DNA of 64,000 bases from Carex sylvatica (lineage: Eukaryota > Streptophyta > Magnoliopsida > Poales > Cyperaceae): positions 50,136 to 114,135 of the forward strand of contig CAXKVR010000209.1 of the NCBI GenBank assembly GCA_964058845.1, written 5' to 3'. The translations under genes were made by a program, and so were the position numbers. Every line of letters begins with the position of its first letter. The first letter of the stretch is position 1. Positions 22,833 to 34,634 of this stretch are shown here, piece after piece. The notes beneath the pieces were generated by a model. That model saw only the letters and a list, made by a program, of their open reading frames with translations, was not told the DNA's origin and did no database searches.

Positions 22833-23349
22833 TAGGGGTTTGCTAACGGGTAGGGTACGGGCGGGTAGGGTATACCGGGGTCGGGTACGGGTATGGGTCG
22901 GGTACGGGTATCACGGGTATACGGGTACCACGGGTCGGATATCACGGGTATTTTTTTCAAAATCCGTATCCTATCCGTCTTATACCCGTACCCGTGGTAC
23001 CCTTGACGGGTAGGGTACCCGGTCCGTTTTTTTTTTCGGCGGCAAATTCGAAATTTCAAAAAAATTTGAATTTTTTTGAATTTTTTAACAGGTACGGGGC
23101 GGGTACGGGGCGGGTATGGGGCGGGTACGGGTCGGGTACGGGGTCGGGTGCCGGGTCGGGTCGGGCGGATACGGGTGTAATTCGGGCCGAATTTGTCCGG
23201 GTATTGAACCAAATAACCGTACCCTACCCGTTTTATGCCCGTACCCGTGTACCCGTTTACCCGACCCATACCCGGGCTCGGGCATGGATGCTCCGGGTAC
23301 CGGGCACGGGCGGGTCGGGCGGCCCGACCCGGGTTTTTGCAAAACTCTA
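22833..23349. mobile_element. hAT-like non-autonomous element, CGGGTA motif type
   Basis: It begins TAGGGGTTTGCTAACGGG, ends TTTTTGCAAAACTCTA and is flanked by a perfect 8-bp duplication ATTGGGGG (22825-22832; 23350-23357). Subterminal regions are dense arrays of CGGGTA / CGGGTCGGGTA in both orientations around a short AT-rich centre. Long Pro/Arg/Gly-rich frames on both strands are artefacts of the repeat. Confidence 0.8.
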
Positions 23350-23601
23350 ATTGGGGGGGAGAAATAACATCAAAATTTGTAGGCACTTGATCCGCGCAAA
23401 TTAAAAAATTATTTGTATGAATCTTAATGCAGATGGAACAGCTACCCTTTTACTGCATCCTCCTCTTCTCATTTGATAATATTTTCAGACATACAAGTTT
23501 CCGTAAAAAAATAGAAAAATAAAGGTAAACAAATAATTTGATGTTATCTGGGATCCCTGACCCACCAAACCCTAAATTATTAAATCATTGATGTACCCTT
23601 A

Positions 23602-24141
23602 ATACAAAGTAATGTTTATTGGATCGGTTTGCTTAAAACCGAATTAAATTTGTCAAATTAAAAATTTATTTAGTTTTCAAAAATATAATCGGACCAATCA
23701 AATTAAATTTGTTAACTGAATAATAACAAAATTAAAATAACCAAAGTAAATTTCAATTTATTTGATTGAATCGAAATAAGAAATATAAAATTTTAATAAT
23801 TCAAAACTCAATACATATACAAATACAAATAATCATAAAAGAAAATATGAATTATATATATAAATTGTTGATATTACATACATTATTCAATTCCGTACAA
23901 AAATATATGGATGTTCTGAAATATTCATACCAAAATATAAGTTGTTGATATTACATTATATAAATCATGGATTTGAACTATATATAGTTTGATCGGTTTG
24001 GTCTTTTTGATTTGAGAAATCTAAACTGACCCAAATATAAAAAATGAAGTAATTAAAAAATTTAACCGAATCATTTAATACAATTTTTTTTCGGTTTGAT
24101 TGACAACCAAATAAACCGGACCCAATGAACGCTCCTATTGA
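23602..24141. mobile_element. hAT-like non-autonomous element, CGGTTT motif type
   Basis: The flanks TACCCTTA (23594-23601) and TACCCTTT (24142-24149) match at 7 of 8 bases. Inverted ends include GTTTATTGGATCGGTTT and the complement of CCGGACCCAATGAACG. Inside are repeated ATCGGTTTG and AACCGAAT words. Non-coding and older looking than its neighbour. Confidence 0.6.
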
Positions 24142-24149
24142 TACCCTTT

Positions 24150-26034
24150 CTCTGATAAAGAAAATGCTTAACAATCAAGAGAACAGAATCGAGGGCAATC
24201 CAATGCCCGATTAAAACCGTATGATTCTCATCAAAATTCGCATGGACAACTTAAATTATTTAGATCAAAGTGCATACATATCTTGATATGAATCAGACGG
24301 CTCATACCGGACATCTTGACTGCGTCTACTCACAAGAGCAGAGCTAGAAAACTAAAATTGAGGGATGGTATCAAATAAGTGGATGCCATATATTAATTTA
24401 TGAAGTGACAAAAAATACTTGAAATTTTTTGCAAAAATGTAAAATATGTAATTCATAAGAAGGCCTGACCAGCTGACCCCCCTTCTGCCCTAAATCTAAC
24501 AACATTGTGGCTTCTGTTTGACAAAGAAGTTGAAAAAAGGAAAGAAAAAAAAGGAAAGAACTGACTTTGAATTTAAGCTACATATTTAAATCTTAAATGA
24601 TAAGTTTCTGATAGTGTAGTTAAGTAGAATGTAGTAATTAAACAAAGTATTATTGATTTGATGTCATTTTGTGTCGTGTTAAACGTGACGTGATAGCCAC
24701 ATTTAATTTCTTATTTTTGTTCAAAAAATTGAATTGTTCATTGAATTTAAAACAAAAATAATAAAAGTTGTAAAAATATTGCAAAATAAGAAAAAGGTGA
24801 GGAACCTAAAAATATATTTTAATATTTTTGTCTGATTGTAAAATGTTGATTAAAAAAATTAAAAAATATCTAAAAATTGTAGAACGTGATGTTTTATTCT
24901 GTGCCATAATGTTTTTAATACGTAATAATAGATAGTAATACGTTCTGTAATGTATTCAGGGGCAGACTTAAGTTGAACCAGCTTCTTAGATTTTGAAATT
25001 CTATAAAGATGTATAGGCTCATACTAACTTCTCCTTCAAATTTTTTTTTATCCTTCTCTGAAATTTTGATCTATAATTTGAATTAACTTTAGAGTTAAAA
25101 TTAGAATAATTCTTTTTTATTTTGGATTGGTAATTATAATTATAAATTAGAATGGAACTTATAAATTAGAGCATTGTTGTTTTATTTAGTATCCGATTAA
25201 CTATTTAAATCCGATTCATTATTTTTTTGCTTTTCCTTATAAAAATTATGAATCAGCTCCTAGACTAATTGTGACGTGTGAAAATCAATACATATAATAT
25301 CCACGATATATCAACATCGGTCCCACAAATTGATATCCAAAATATCATACCAATTACTTGCACATAAAATTCATACATAAATTGTTGTCCCTAATATTGG
25401 TATATCATACCATTTACTTGCCCATAAAATTCACACATATAATGTCATCGTGACTTTGCCATGAAACTTAACCGTGGCTACCTAACATTTCAAATTCTAT
25501 ACAAATCATCGATCAATCCATGAACTCCATCGGGAAGGAATACTTATCCCCCGAGTTAACTCCAATTTTGAAGTTAGCTCCAGATCGTCTGATCTGATTT
25601 AGTCCTGGGTTCGGACTCTGGTCGGACGGTCCTGATCTAAAAGCAAATCGAGTTACTTGAGAGGATGTGGACTCATCGGGAAGTCCGACCGTGGCTGAAC
25701 CAGGTCTAACTCGGCCCAAGGCCACATCACCTGACAATGGGACCCACAATTCAGAAACGCGGTCTCTAGTCTTAGATCTTGACACTCGAACTTAGAATTT
25801 ATCCTCTCCTTTTCGCTTCTCTCTCTCTCTCTCTCTCTCTCTCGTCGCTCCCGATTCCTTGCCTCTCAGTTTCTAATCCTCTCTAATCACGCATCATAAA
25901 CAAAATCGATATACCTTCAATGCATAAACAAGTTTCCCCAACTCCATCTAGGTTTAGGTTTAGGATCAAGGTTACTGCTTCAGTCGCCGTCGTCAAACCC
26001 TAGCTTCTACTGGTTGGTTGCATTCGTTCCCGCA
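24150..26034. other. Intergenic region and R3H gene upstream sequence
   Basis: No gene is seen. About 25548-25664 has weak inverted ends (CCGAGTTAACTC and GAGTTACTTGAG) and may be a GGTAAC-type MITE. A CT microsatellite at 25817-25842 sits where the leader of the R3H gene is expected. Confidence 0.5.
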
Positions 26035-27697
26035 ATGGAAACCAACAACAGGGAAGAAGAAGCTACTCCTGATTCATGGGAGACAGCAGATCTGGAGGAG
26101 AGTGTCAATCGTCTCTTTATCTCCTCCTCTCGAAAGAGCAACTCTGATTCTCCTTCTCCGCCACCGCCGCCACCTCCGCCTGGGGCCGTGGATTCGTCTC
26201 CAGTTCAACCAACAGAGGAGGCAATAGCTCAGGTGGATCAGTTTCTCAAGGAGGCGCTGGAGAAACCTCGTGAGCGGATATCTGGTATATAACTAGAATA
26301 TTATGTTAGTTTATATTAGATATTAGAGTATATTATGTTTGGATGAAGTTAGAATAGCTAGAATAAGAAAAAGTTGGGGTTAGCGCTATTCTCAGTTTGC
26401 TATTCTACATTTGGTTAGGCTATGCTCAATTTGAATAGCTGGAATAGCTTGCAAAAAGTTGGGTTAGGCTATTCCTACAAAAAGATGGATTTGGCTATTC
26501 TAATAAGACAAACGGTTAGCTAGCTATTCTCAAATTGCATCAAAACATTTGGAAGTGAGAATAGCTAGAATAGCGAAAAAGTTGGGGTTAGCGCTATTCT
26601 CAATTTGCTATTCTATTGGTTAGCTAGAAAAAGTTGGGGTTAGCTCACTATTCCTGCAAAATGTTGGGTTAGACTATTCTAAAAAGTTGGGGTTAGCTCA
26701 CTATTCTAGCTATTCTAACTTCCCATCCAAACATACTTTTTTTTTTTTAGAAATTTGGAGAGAGTTACAGATTGTAGGCAATGTGCTTATTCTTTCTTTA
26801 AATTGAATATGCATTATCTGGTATTACTTGAAAGATCACAGTTCTCCTGTATCCGCTTACATTCATTAAATTAAACTGCATTTATAGATTTCTTATTAGA
26901 TGCAAATGTAATATCAAATTTACATGGAAGGTTTTTCCTTTTAACAGTGTTGAGGATGGAACAGGACATTGAGAGGTTAATACGAAACCCTAGAGAAATA
27001 CAAATTGAGTTCACTGCACTGCCCACTTCTTACTTACGACTTGCTGCACACAGACTTGCGCAACACTACTCCCTACAATCAATTGCCATACCCGATCCGA
27101 TAACACTTGATGGGTCTGGGCCCGGGTCTCGGATTATAATCCGTAAAATCACCACTGACTGTCGATTGCCTACAGTTCGACTTGCTGATATACCCGTCAA
27201 CCTACCACAGGAGGACACGAGTTCTGTACCGGTCAAACTTGCAATCAAACCAAGGCAACACAGAAACCTGCACGGATCAGGCCTCGGGGGAAGCTCATCT
27301 AGGTCAAATTTTCCGAAAACTGTGGAGGAGAGAAAAGAAGAGTATAATAGAGCACGTGCTAGAATATTTAATGATGCTAATTCTAGTGGTAATAGCGGCA
27401 CAGTTAGTAAACCACGTGATGAACCTAGATTGCCGGATAGCCTTGACAATTGCGGGTTTGTAGAACCAGATTTGGATGAGACGTATGAACTTGCCGGGAA
27501 TTTTAATTCAAGTTCGAGTTCGAATTTGAATTCTTTGGCAAATAGAGGGAGTAACAGTAGTGGTAGTAATAGGAATAGGGGTGAGAGTGAAGCAGGGTTA
27601 ACCCGGACCAGATCTGGTGGGTCCCGGGTTGCCATATTTAGAGACCGAGACATTGATCGAAAGGATCCTGACTACGACCGCAGTTATGATAGGTATA

Positions 27698-27731
<34 letters not shown>

Positions 27732-30038
27732 TTCTTCTTACTTTTGTGTGACATTTCATGACATAGTATTATATTTGATAGCACCAACGGTTTTACCTAT
27801 TTCTCTTGTTGGATTGATAATAGTAATGAATTAGCGAAATTGACAGCAAAATTGACGCAACCATGATTTTAGGTGTTAACCAGAGCATTTTTTGTGGCTT
27901 TTGGATGTTATACAGATATGTGAAGAGGTTTGATCCGGGTTTCGGGTACAATGGCGGGTCATATCAGATGCAACCGCTTTATGTACCAGCTGTAAACTAC
28001 AACACAGAGTTCCCCCAGCTTGGGGCTGCTCCTCGTCCCGCTCATCAGCTCTCCATTGACTCACCCCAGCAGGTTGTTATTACTTATCACAAAATGTTGG
28101 ATAACTTTATGTGTTCCTACAGAATCAGTATATTACGCATAACCTTGTACAAACAAATGTATATCCTATAAGTCCTCTAATTAAAGTACTTCAGCGGTAA
28201 GCATTGCCTATTTATGCAGAGATAAAACTTAAGATGGGCCACTTTCTTTTTGAAGTAAATGATAAAAGGAGGATACGAGAAGATACTTAGTGCTTAGTAT
28301 AAATGGTATTTCCTATGGTTATGAAATTACCTTTTCTTATGATGGGTTGAAGTCATTGTTAGAGTACTTGTAAAATTACTGATTTTAGTAAAATATATGT
28401 TGGATATGTAAATTTTGTTTAGTGTTATGTGCTGAAAATTACCTATTACCTAGGCTCGATCGGTGTCACCACACATGCACGGTGGGCCATGGTCATCAGT
28501 GGCTCACCCGCCACCTCAGCAAGTCGGGCAACTTACCTTGCCATACCACTCTTCTCATCATGAAGCCATGATTGCTCATCAATTTAATGCCACAAGCCCT
28601 ATTAATGGGGGTGGTGCGCCAGGTGTCAGGACGCCAATGTACATCCACTCTCCACAGTACACTGTGTCTGGTAGACCTGGTGTACCTGTCTCCTATGTGA
28701 CTTCTCACGAGCACATGCAACATTTCCTCCAGGTTCCTCTTTTTTTGTTATGACTTATTTAACTATTTGTATGAGTGGGGCTACGATACTATATATAGCG
28801 CATATTATTCCGTACTATGGATCAATATCTCCATTTTTGAAGTTCAAACAATCAATCCGAACCGTTCAACATGATCTCCATATGAAAATGTATTTGTAGA
28901 TCAAATTTTACATATTTCTGAAAGATTCTAGACAATTCAAAAGTAGTGATTTTCTATCTATCTTAAAGAATAGTAAAAAAATTCTAAAAGAATGTAAAAT
29001 TTAGTATTCAAGTACATTTTCATATGAAAATAATGTTTAACAATTCAGATGAACTATTTGGACTTTAAAAACGAGAATATTGAATCATAGTACGGACAAA
29101 TATGCGCTATGCATAGTACCATGGCCTCACTCCTTTTTGTATTGTTAGCTCCTGTTAAAGGAAGGTTAGTCAAAGAAGTGTGTTTCATATTTTCTTTCTT
29201 CCATAGTAGCTTCTACTTCATTACAGTATCTAAAGTAAGCCCCTGGTGTTAAGGAGATCTTAAATGATTACTTTTACACATTAAAAAACTGTGATTTTTC
29301 AAAAAAACAATCTATGAAGAAAGTACGACTTGAAAGAATAGATAATGCCATATTAGATCTCCTTTTATGAATACGTGGATGCTGCCACATACAGGAGAAC
29401 TATAGTGTTTTTAAGTTCTAATGATAAAAATGGAACGGTTGAAGTGGATCACATATAAATGTTTTTAATTATATTGCGGTTTTCCTGCAATTCTGTTTTT
29501 TTTTTTTTTTTGTAAAATACTTCAGTAAGCTCTTGCTGTATAAATAAATGACAAAAGATCCTGTACCTTCTTAATAATTGCCAAAGAAGTCCACACAAAT
29601 AGTAAACCTCTCTACTGTGGAGTAATTTTGAATTTAAAAAAAAATAAATTTCTGTCATTTGATGAAGTGTGTATGATGATATTGTATTGTAATTATGTTT
29701 TTCTTTTTTCAAAACAATTTTCTACTCTGTTGAATTCTTTTTCAACTTATCCAAGAACTAGGATTCTTTTATTTTTTTGGTAATCATTGGCAAAATAAAT
29801 TTTGTTATTTTACAAAGTGAATAAATTATATTATCATTGTAATTGTGTTTTTTTTTTTTCATATCAAGTTTTCTCACTCCTTTGAACTTATCCAATAACT
29901 TAAGGGGCAGATTTGCAAATGTGTCTTACTATTGTCCTGCTGGGTTTACTATTGTAATAGGCACAGCCGCATCAGCATCACCAGCAACAGCAACAGCAAC
30001 AACAAGACGGTAATTATGGATTCGCCCGGCCCCGGTAG
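26035..30038 (+). CDS. R3H and SUZ domain RNA-binding protein
   Basis: Five coding exons join in frame to 502 residues: 26035-26284, 26948-27692, 27916-28072, 28454-28732, 29961-30038. All introns are GT...AG. R3H domains bind single-stranded nucleic acid and SUZ segments bind RNA, so a cytoplasmic mRNA-associated role is inferred. The protein has an acidic N-terminus with a proline run (42-49), an R3H domain at about 85-165 (SYLRLAAHRL gives the R114-x3-H118 core), a SUZ segment at about 176-225 (TVEERKEEYNRARARIF), a Ser/Asn-rich linker, and a Pro/His/Gln-rich low-complexity tail with a run of seven glutamines. The first ATG is at 26035; the longer frame would need a TTG. Introns 1 and 4 each contain a MITE. 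I recognise the family but not a specific named gene. Confidence 0.85.
26334..26735. mobile_element. 402-bp MITE in intron 1 of the R3H gene
   Basis: TATGTTTGGATG and CATCCAAACATA are inverted ends that extend into GTTAGAATAGCTAGAATA and its complement. The interior is a run of degenerate CTATTCT / AGAATAG and AAGTTGGGGTTAG words. Confidence 0.7.
28773..29132. mobile_element. MULE-type foldback MITE in intron 4 of the R3H gene
   Basis: The ends GAGTGGGGCTACGATACT and TAGTACCATGGCCTCACTC are inverted. The flanks CTATTTGTAT and CTTTTTGTAT match at 9 of 10 bases. The whole element is a long imperfect palindrome of the same family as 30557-31026. Confidence 0.8.
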
Positions 30039-30151
30039 AGGGGCCTGGCCATGCCTGTGCCACTCTCTGTCTTCCAGCTCAGCAATTCAATAGTATACCA
30101 TTTTTGGCTGGTAGTGGTGCAGGCATGAAAACGCTCCGAGGGGGGCTGCCA

Positions 30152-30415
30152 GAATATCATCTGATGTTCCCCCTTGGTTAACAAGAGACAGAGTAGAGAG
30201 TGATATGGATGGAAGGAGAGGGAAGGAGAGAGAGAGAGAAGGTCGGAAGGTGATGGAGAGAGAGATTGAGGGGGGTTCTGCCGGAATATCATCTAATGTT
30301 CCCCCTCGGTTAACAAGAGACAGACTAGAGAGTGATATGGATGGAAGGAGAGGGAAAGAGAGAGAAGAATGGAAGGAGATGGAGAGAGATTGGGAGAGAG
30401 AGATTGCACTAGTAT
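30152..30415. repeat. 132-bp tandem duplication with polypurine tracts downstream of the R3H gene
   Basis: AATATCATCTRATGTTCCCC recurs at 30153 and 30285, each followed by AACAAGAGACAGA and a GA-rich run. It probably lies in or just past the 3' untranslated region. The Glu/Arg-rich frames here are repeat translations. Confidence 0.7.
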
Positions 30416-30556
30416 TTTCTTGCTACTTAAGGTGCAAATTACAAGAGGGAATATTGTGCCACTGTCTCCTCTCACCAAAAGGTACGCATTTTAATAGTTT
30501 ACCAGATGTTTCTCAGAGCAGCATATCTACTTTCAGAAAGAGCAATATATTTCTTA

Positions 30557-31026
30557 GAATGAGGCTATGGTAATGTGCATATTATAGATCAACCCATGCT
30601 ATGGATCCATATATCTATTTTCAATGTTAAAATAGTCGATCCAAACCGTTAAACATGATCTCCATATGAAAATTTACTTGGAAAGCAAATCATTGTTTAT
30701 GGATAAGTAGAAAATCATTGTTTTTTTACTAGTTTTTATTACTTGGAGAGCAAATCATATTTTTTTACTATTTTTTTACTATTTTTTTTAGGTAAGTAGA
30801 AAATCATTGTTTTTGGATGGTCCAGAATTTCCAAATCAAGTGATTTTCTACCTATCCAAATAAAATAGTAAAAAAATAAGAAAAATGTAAAATTTGGTAC
30901 ACAAGTACATTTTCATATGAAGATCACATTGAACGGTCCAGATCGATGGTTTGGATGTTTAAAAACAGAGATATGAATCCATAGCGTGGGCTGCTGTGTA
31001 ATATGCATATTATCATAGCCTCACTC
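30557..31026. mobile_element. MULE-type foldback MITE with perfect 9-bp duplication
   Basis: It begins GAATGAGGCTATGGTAATG, ends CATAGCCTCACTC and is flanked by TATTTCTTA at 30548-30556 and 31027-31035. A perfect 9-bp duplication indicates Mutator-type insertion. The arms fold back over nearly the whole 470 bp. Confidence 0.85.
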
Positions 31027-31035
31027 TATTTCTTA

Positions 31036-32331
31036 TCATATACTTCCCTGCTACCTTGCTGAGAATTTAAATCAAGATGTCTTTTTTGGGTTTTGAATAA
31101 CAATAGTTATCCTAAAAAAAGAATAACAAAATAGTTGCTAACAAAAAGCACTTTTGTGCTTTTCATGCTTCGGTTCGATTTAATTTTGTAGTAGTTACCT
31201 TGTTGGTTTATCAGGGGCCTTCTAGTCCTTTGCCTCTTCCGGTGATGAAGTGGCACATTGCGTGCTTTGGGGATAGTAAGTTCTCTACTTTGGAGGTTCT
31301 TAAAAAAAAAATGGGACTAATTGTTTGTAACATATGAATTAACTAGAAGCCAAGTCATTTTTGTGGTGATCACGGCCTTCGTGTGGTCACTTTCTTTGCT
31401 AGTTGGATGGATTTTATGTGTGTTTCTATATTTTGAGTTGCTGTTATTAGTTCTATGCTTTTTGCTGGAAATAGTGAATTAGTGACTCTTAATTTGTTAC
31501 TTCTGTTTTTGCTCTTTTAAGGTGAGAATGAAGAGGTAGCTTGTTTGAATTTTGGATTTTTTTACGGATTGTCCATAAACTCTGTATTTTGTTAATTTCC
31601 TGTCTTAGGATTCGTTATAACAAGTACAGAAATAGGAATTAATTTTTATTCACCAAATATATCTAATTGTCTTTTGCAAAATTCTCACAATGGAATTTGC
31701 GAGGAAACTAATGGTATAATAAACCAGTTGCAATCAAAGAATATTTTCTCATCAATCTTGATAAATTCAATTAGAGCTGAAACAATTAAGCTTCACAACG
31801 GAACAAAATTAATGGTTGGACGTCAAACATATAGAACTAATGTCAAGCGGTCTAGTGGCTGATTAGTGCAATTAATTGTTGACCGATCCATAATTTATTT
31901 CTTTGTATAAATCTTAATTTCGAATTTTTTGAATGTAGTAACAAATGAGAAGAATCTCAAAACAAATAAAATATGATTTAATTTTAAAATTTACTTCAAA
32001 CATAATTCACCGGTCTCCTGTCCAGTTGGCACTGTTACCAAATAAAACCTATTTCTAGTTTCTAACCAACTGATTATATATTATACGTGTTCCTAAAAAT
32101 TAAAACCCAACTTGAATTCAAATTGAACAATTCTCTTAATTTAATTTTAATATAAATAGAGCGCCCCCTTCCAAAAATTCAACATTCATTGTACTTGCAG
32201 ATTATTTGTATACTACCACTGGGAGGAGCAACCGAGCAATCGCTTTCAAAATCATTTCTTTTTCTCACACTAAATAAAAAGAAAAGAAAAACGACAAATG
32301 CTTTCATCCAGTTGGCGTGCTGGGTGAAAAC

Positions 32332-32364
<33 letters not shown>

Positions 32365-34634
32365 TAAGAACGTGATCAGTATACAAAAAGTTGTTCTTTT
32401 GTCTTTGGGTTATTATTAACTAAGATATGATTGAATAATGTTCATGCCACTGTGATAATATTTGATCTGGAACTGCACCAATTATTTCATGCACCCAATA
32501 TGATATTTTTAAGAGTACTTTTAGTTTTTCAGCATAATAAAAGAAAAATTCTACCAAAAAACTTTCAACAAGCATCTAAAAATCTAAGGGTGTAATATAA
32601 CACAGATTTATTCTGTACTAATTTGGGATAAAATTTTTCTTTTTCTTTTTCTTTTTCTTCCTATCTTAAAAACAGAGCAATCACATTTCTAATATTTGAA
32701 GATTCTTTCAGGTGCATTGCGTTTAGAATATGTTCTGATAATTCACTTAATTATATATCTTCAAATTTCACATTTGTAGGAAATATCTCATCTCGTCTTA
32801 GCATGGCTGCAAAAATATCCAACTTTCGAATGATCAAATATATCTAACTAATTTTAAATTAAAGTTAGGTGTAAAAACAGATTAAGAACTCTCTTCAGTC
32901 TTCACATTTTTCTTTTTTTCATACTGGAAAATAAATGTAGATAGAAAAAATGCTGCTAAATAAGAGTATATAAAGAGTGAGCAATTTTTATCTTTTATAA
33001 GTATGAACGAAACCTCATAAAAAATATTAAACTATAAAATTGTTTAATTGATATTAATTGAAATAGTTTACTTAATCAAATAGTGATACATGGAAACATA
33101 TTTTTTAAAGGAGAAATGTGGATGTTTAGTCTTCCTATTCCATTAATAGGAAAACCAGTGTAATCTATAATACATATACATATATAAAAAGAAAAGATAT
33201 ATAACGGAAAAAACAACAAAACAAAACTGAAAAAACAAAAAAAAAAAATTAAAAAAACTGAAAAAGAAAGCTGAAAAATTACAATATTTTACATCATGAT
33301 CAAAGTTATTTGAAACCAACTAGTCACCTCTTGTGCTATCGATCTCCATGGCTAACAGCCTATGTGGTTTGCTATCTCTTGTAAAAATCCTTCTACATTT
33401 CTCCCTCCACAAAATGAAACAGCTGTCAGAATTTGTTTCAATTTCTTTTTCTTCAAGTGTAGAAACATTGAAACATATTGATTGATTTATCTTTTCTAAA
33501 TATTATCATATTATTATTTGCAGAATTAATTGCTTCGAGTTAATAATGTTGCACATTATCATATTAAGAGATCACTTAAGTTGGAAAAATAAAGAAAATA
33601 AAAAAAATATAACTATACATAAAGATAGATGTACCAGGCACAGAGCTCCACAAACCATATAGTACATCTTCTATCACTAAAAATATATTTCCATCAAGCT
33701 TCAATGATGAGCTGGACTTCACTCCTGGAAAAATCACATTAATTAAAGCAATTGCTTGAATTATATATACTGCACAAAAGAATCGTGATGCTATTATATG
33801 CTATAAGTCTGAATATGGGCATTTTTTATCAGACAGGTTTAATTTGATCCTCATTTCGTTTTCAACATCTATATATGATGGCTACATTATTTATATGGGT
33901 GGATAGCCATAAAATGCATTACAAAATATCTCAAAGAATAAAAGACAAGATTACTTTGTTATTGTGATGTAAACCATTCATGATAAATATGTTTCTGATA
34001 TTGACTCTCAGTTGTTAGTATTGTTAAAAAATCAATCTAATACAGAACAGTGTGTGTATTTGTGTTAGTATGCATGTGTCTTGTTGGCATATAGGCACTG
34101 GTTTAGGTTTGTATCACCAATGTTACTAAGTGTTAAAATTAGCAGCATCAACTTCAAAAGCCCAGTAAAAATTTAGACGGAAGGCCCAAGTTCAATTACT
34201 TATTAGAATATTCAAGAATACTAAACTAACTAGGCGGTGGGAAAAAAACTAGACTATTCTATAGAAGACTAGGATATGTATATGAGTATCTTACTTTAAT
34301 TTCTAGATTAATATAAACCGACATTAGTCAAGTCGGTAGAAGAAATAATATGAATTATCTACAAATTGTATAACCGACATTGTAGGATTATAAATAGATA
34401 AGGGATGTGAGGCGTGAGGGCGAGTGAAAAATATATCAAGGCTTTGTAAACCTTGTACTCCTCTTAAATAGTAAAAGAAATTAAAGTTATACATAAACTC
34501 CTCTCTTATAATATTCCACAATCCAATTTCAATTTCGAACACTGAGACGTATATTACTCGAAGAAATATGATTCAATGAGAATATTCGAAATAATATAGC
34601 AAAGAGATAATGTACCTCGCAAATGACAATATCT
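31036..34634. other. Gene-free stretch; from about 32200 part of NLR duplication unit 1
   Basis: 31036-32190 shows no supported feature. From about 32200 the sequence aligns with 44890 onward: shared TTTCAAAATCATT...TTTCTCAC, CATTAATAGGAAA and GATAGCCATAAAATGCAT blocks. About 33340-33440 (minus) is a decayed LINE fragment paired with the one at 46914-47110. About 34300-34634 is the shared downstream flank of the NLR genes. Confidence 0.65.

Noticed and set aside
22811..23386. 191-codon Pro/Arg/Tyr-rich minus-strand frame
   Set aside because: It is a translation of CGGGTA repeats within the hAT-like element; all frames on both strands are open for the same reason.
30205..30573. 122-codon Glu/Arg/Gly-rich frame downstream of the R3H gene
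   Set aside because: It is a polypurine repeat translation with no start or splice support.
31674..31862. 62-codon frame with a phrase like TIKLHNGTKLMVGRQTYR
   Set aside because: It briefly suggested a LytTR-like domain, but it is short, isolated, in AT-rich DNA and not a plant gene context; chance is likelier.
32189..32419. 76-codon frame in duplication unit 1
   Set aside because: Lys-rich tail from an A-rich run; the equivalent place in unit 2 has a different frame, so no conserved protein.
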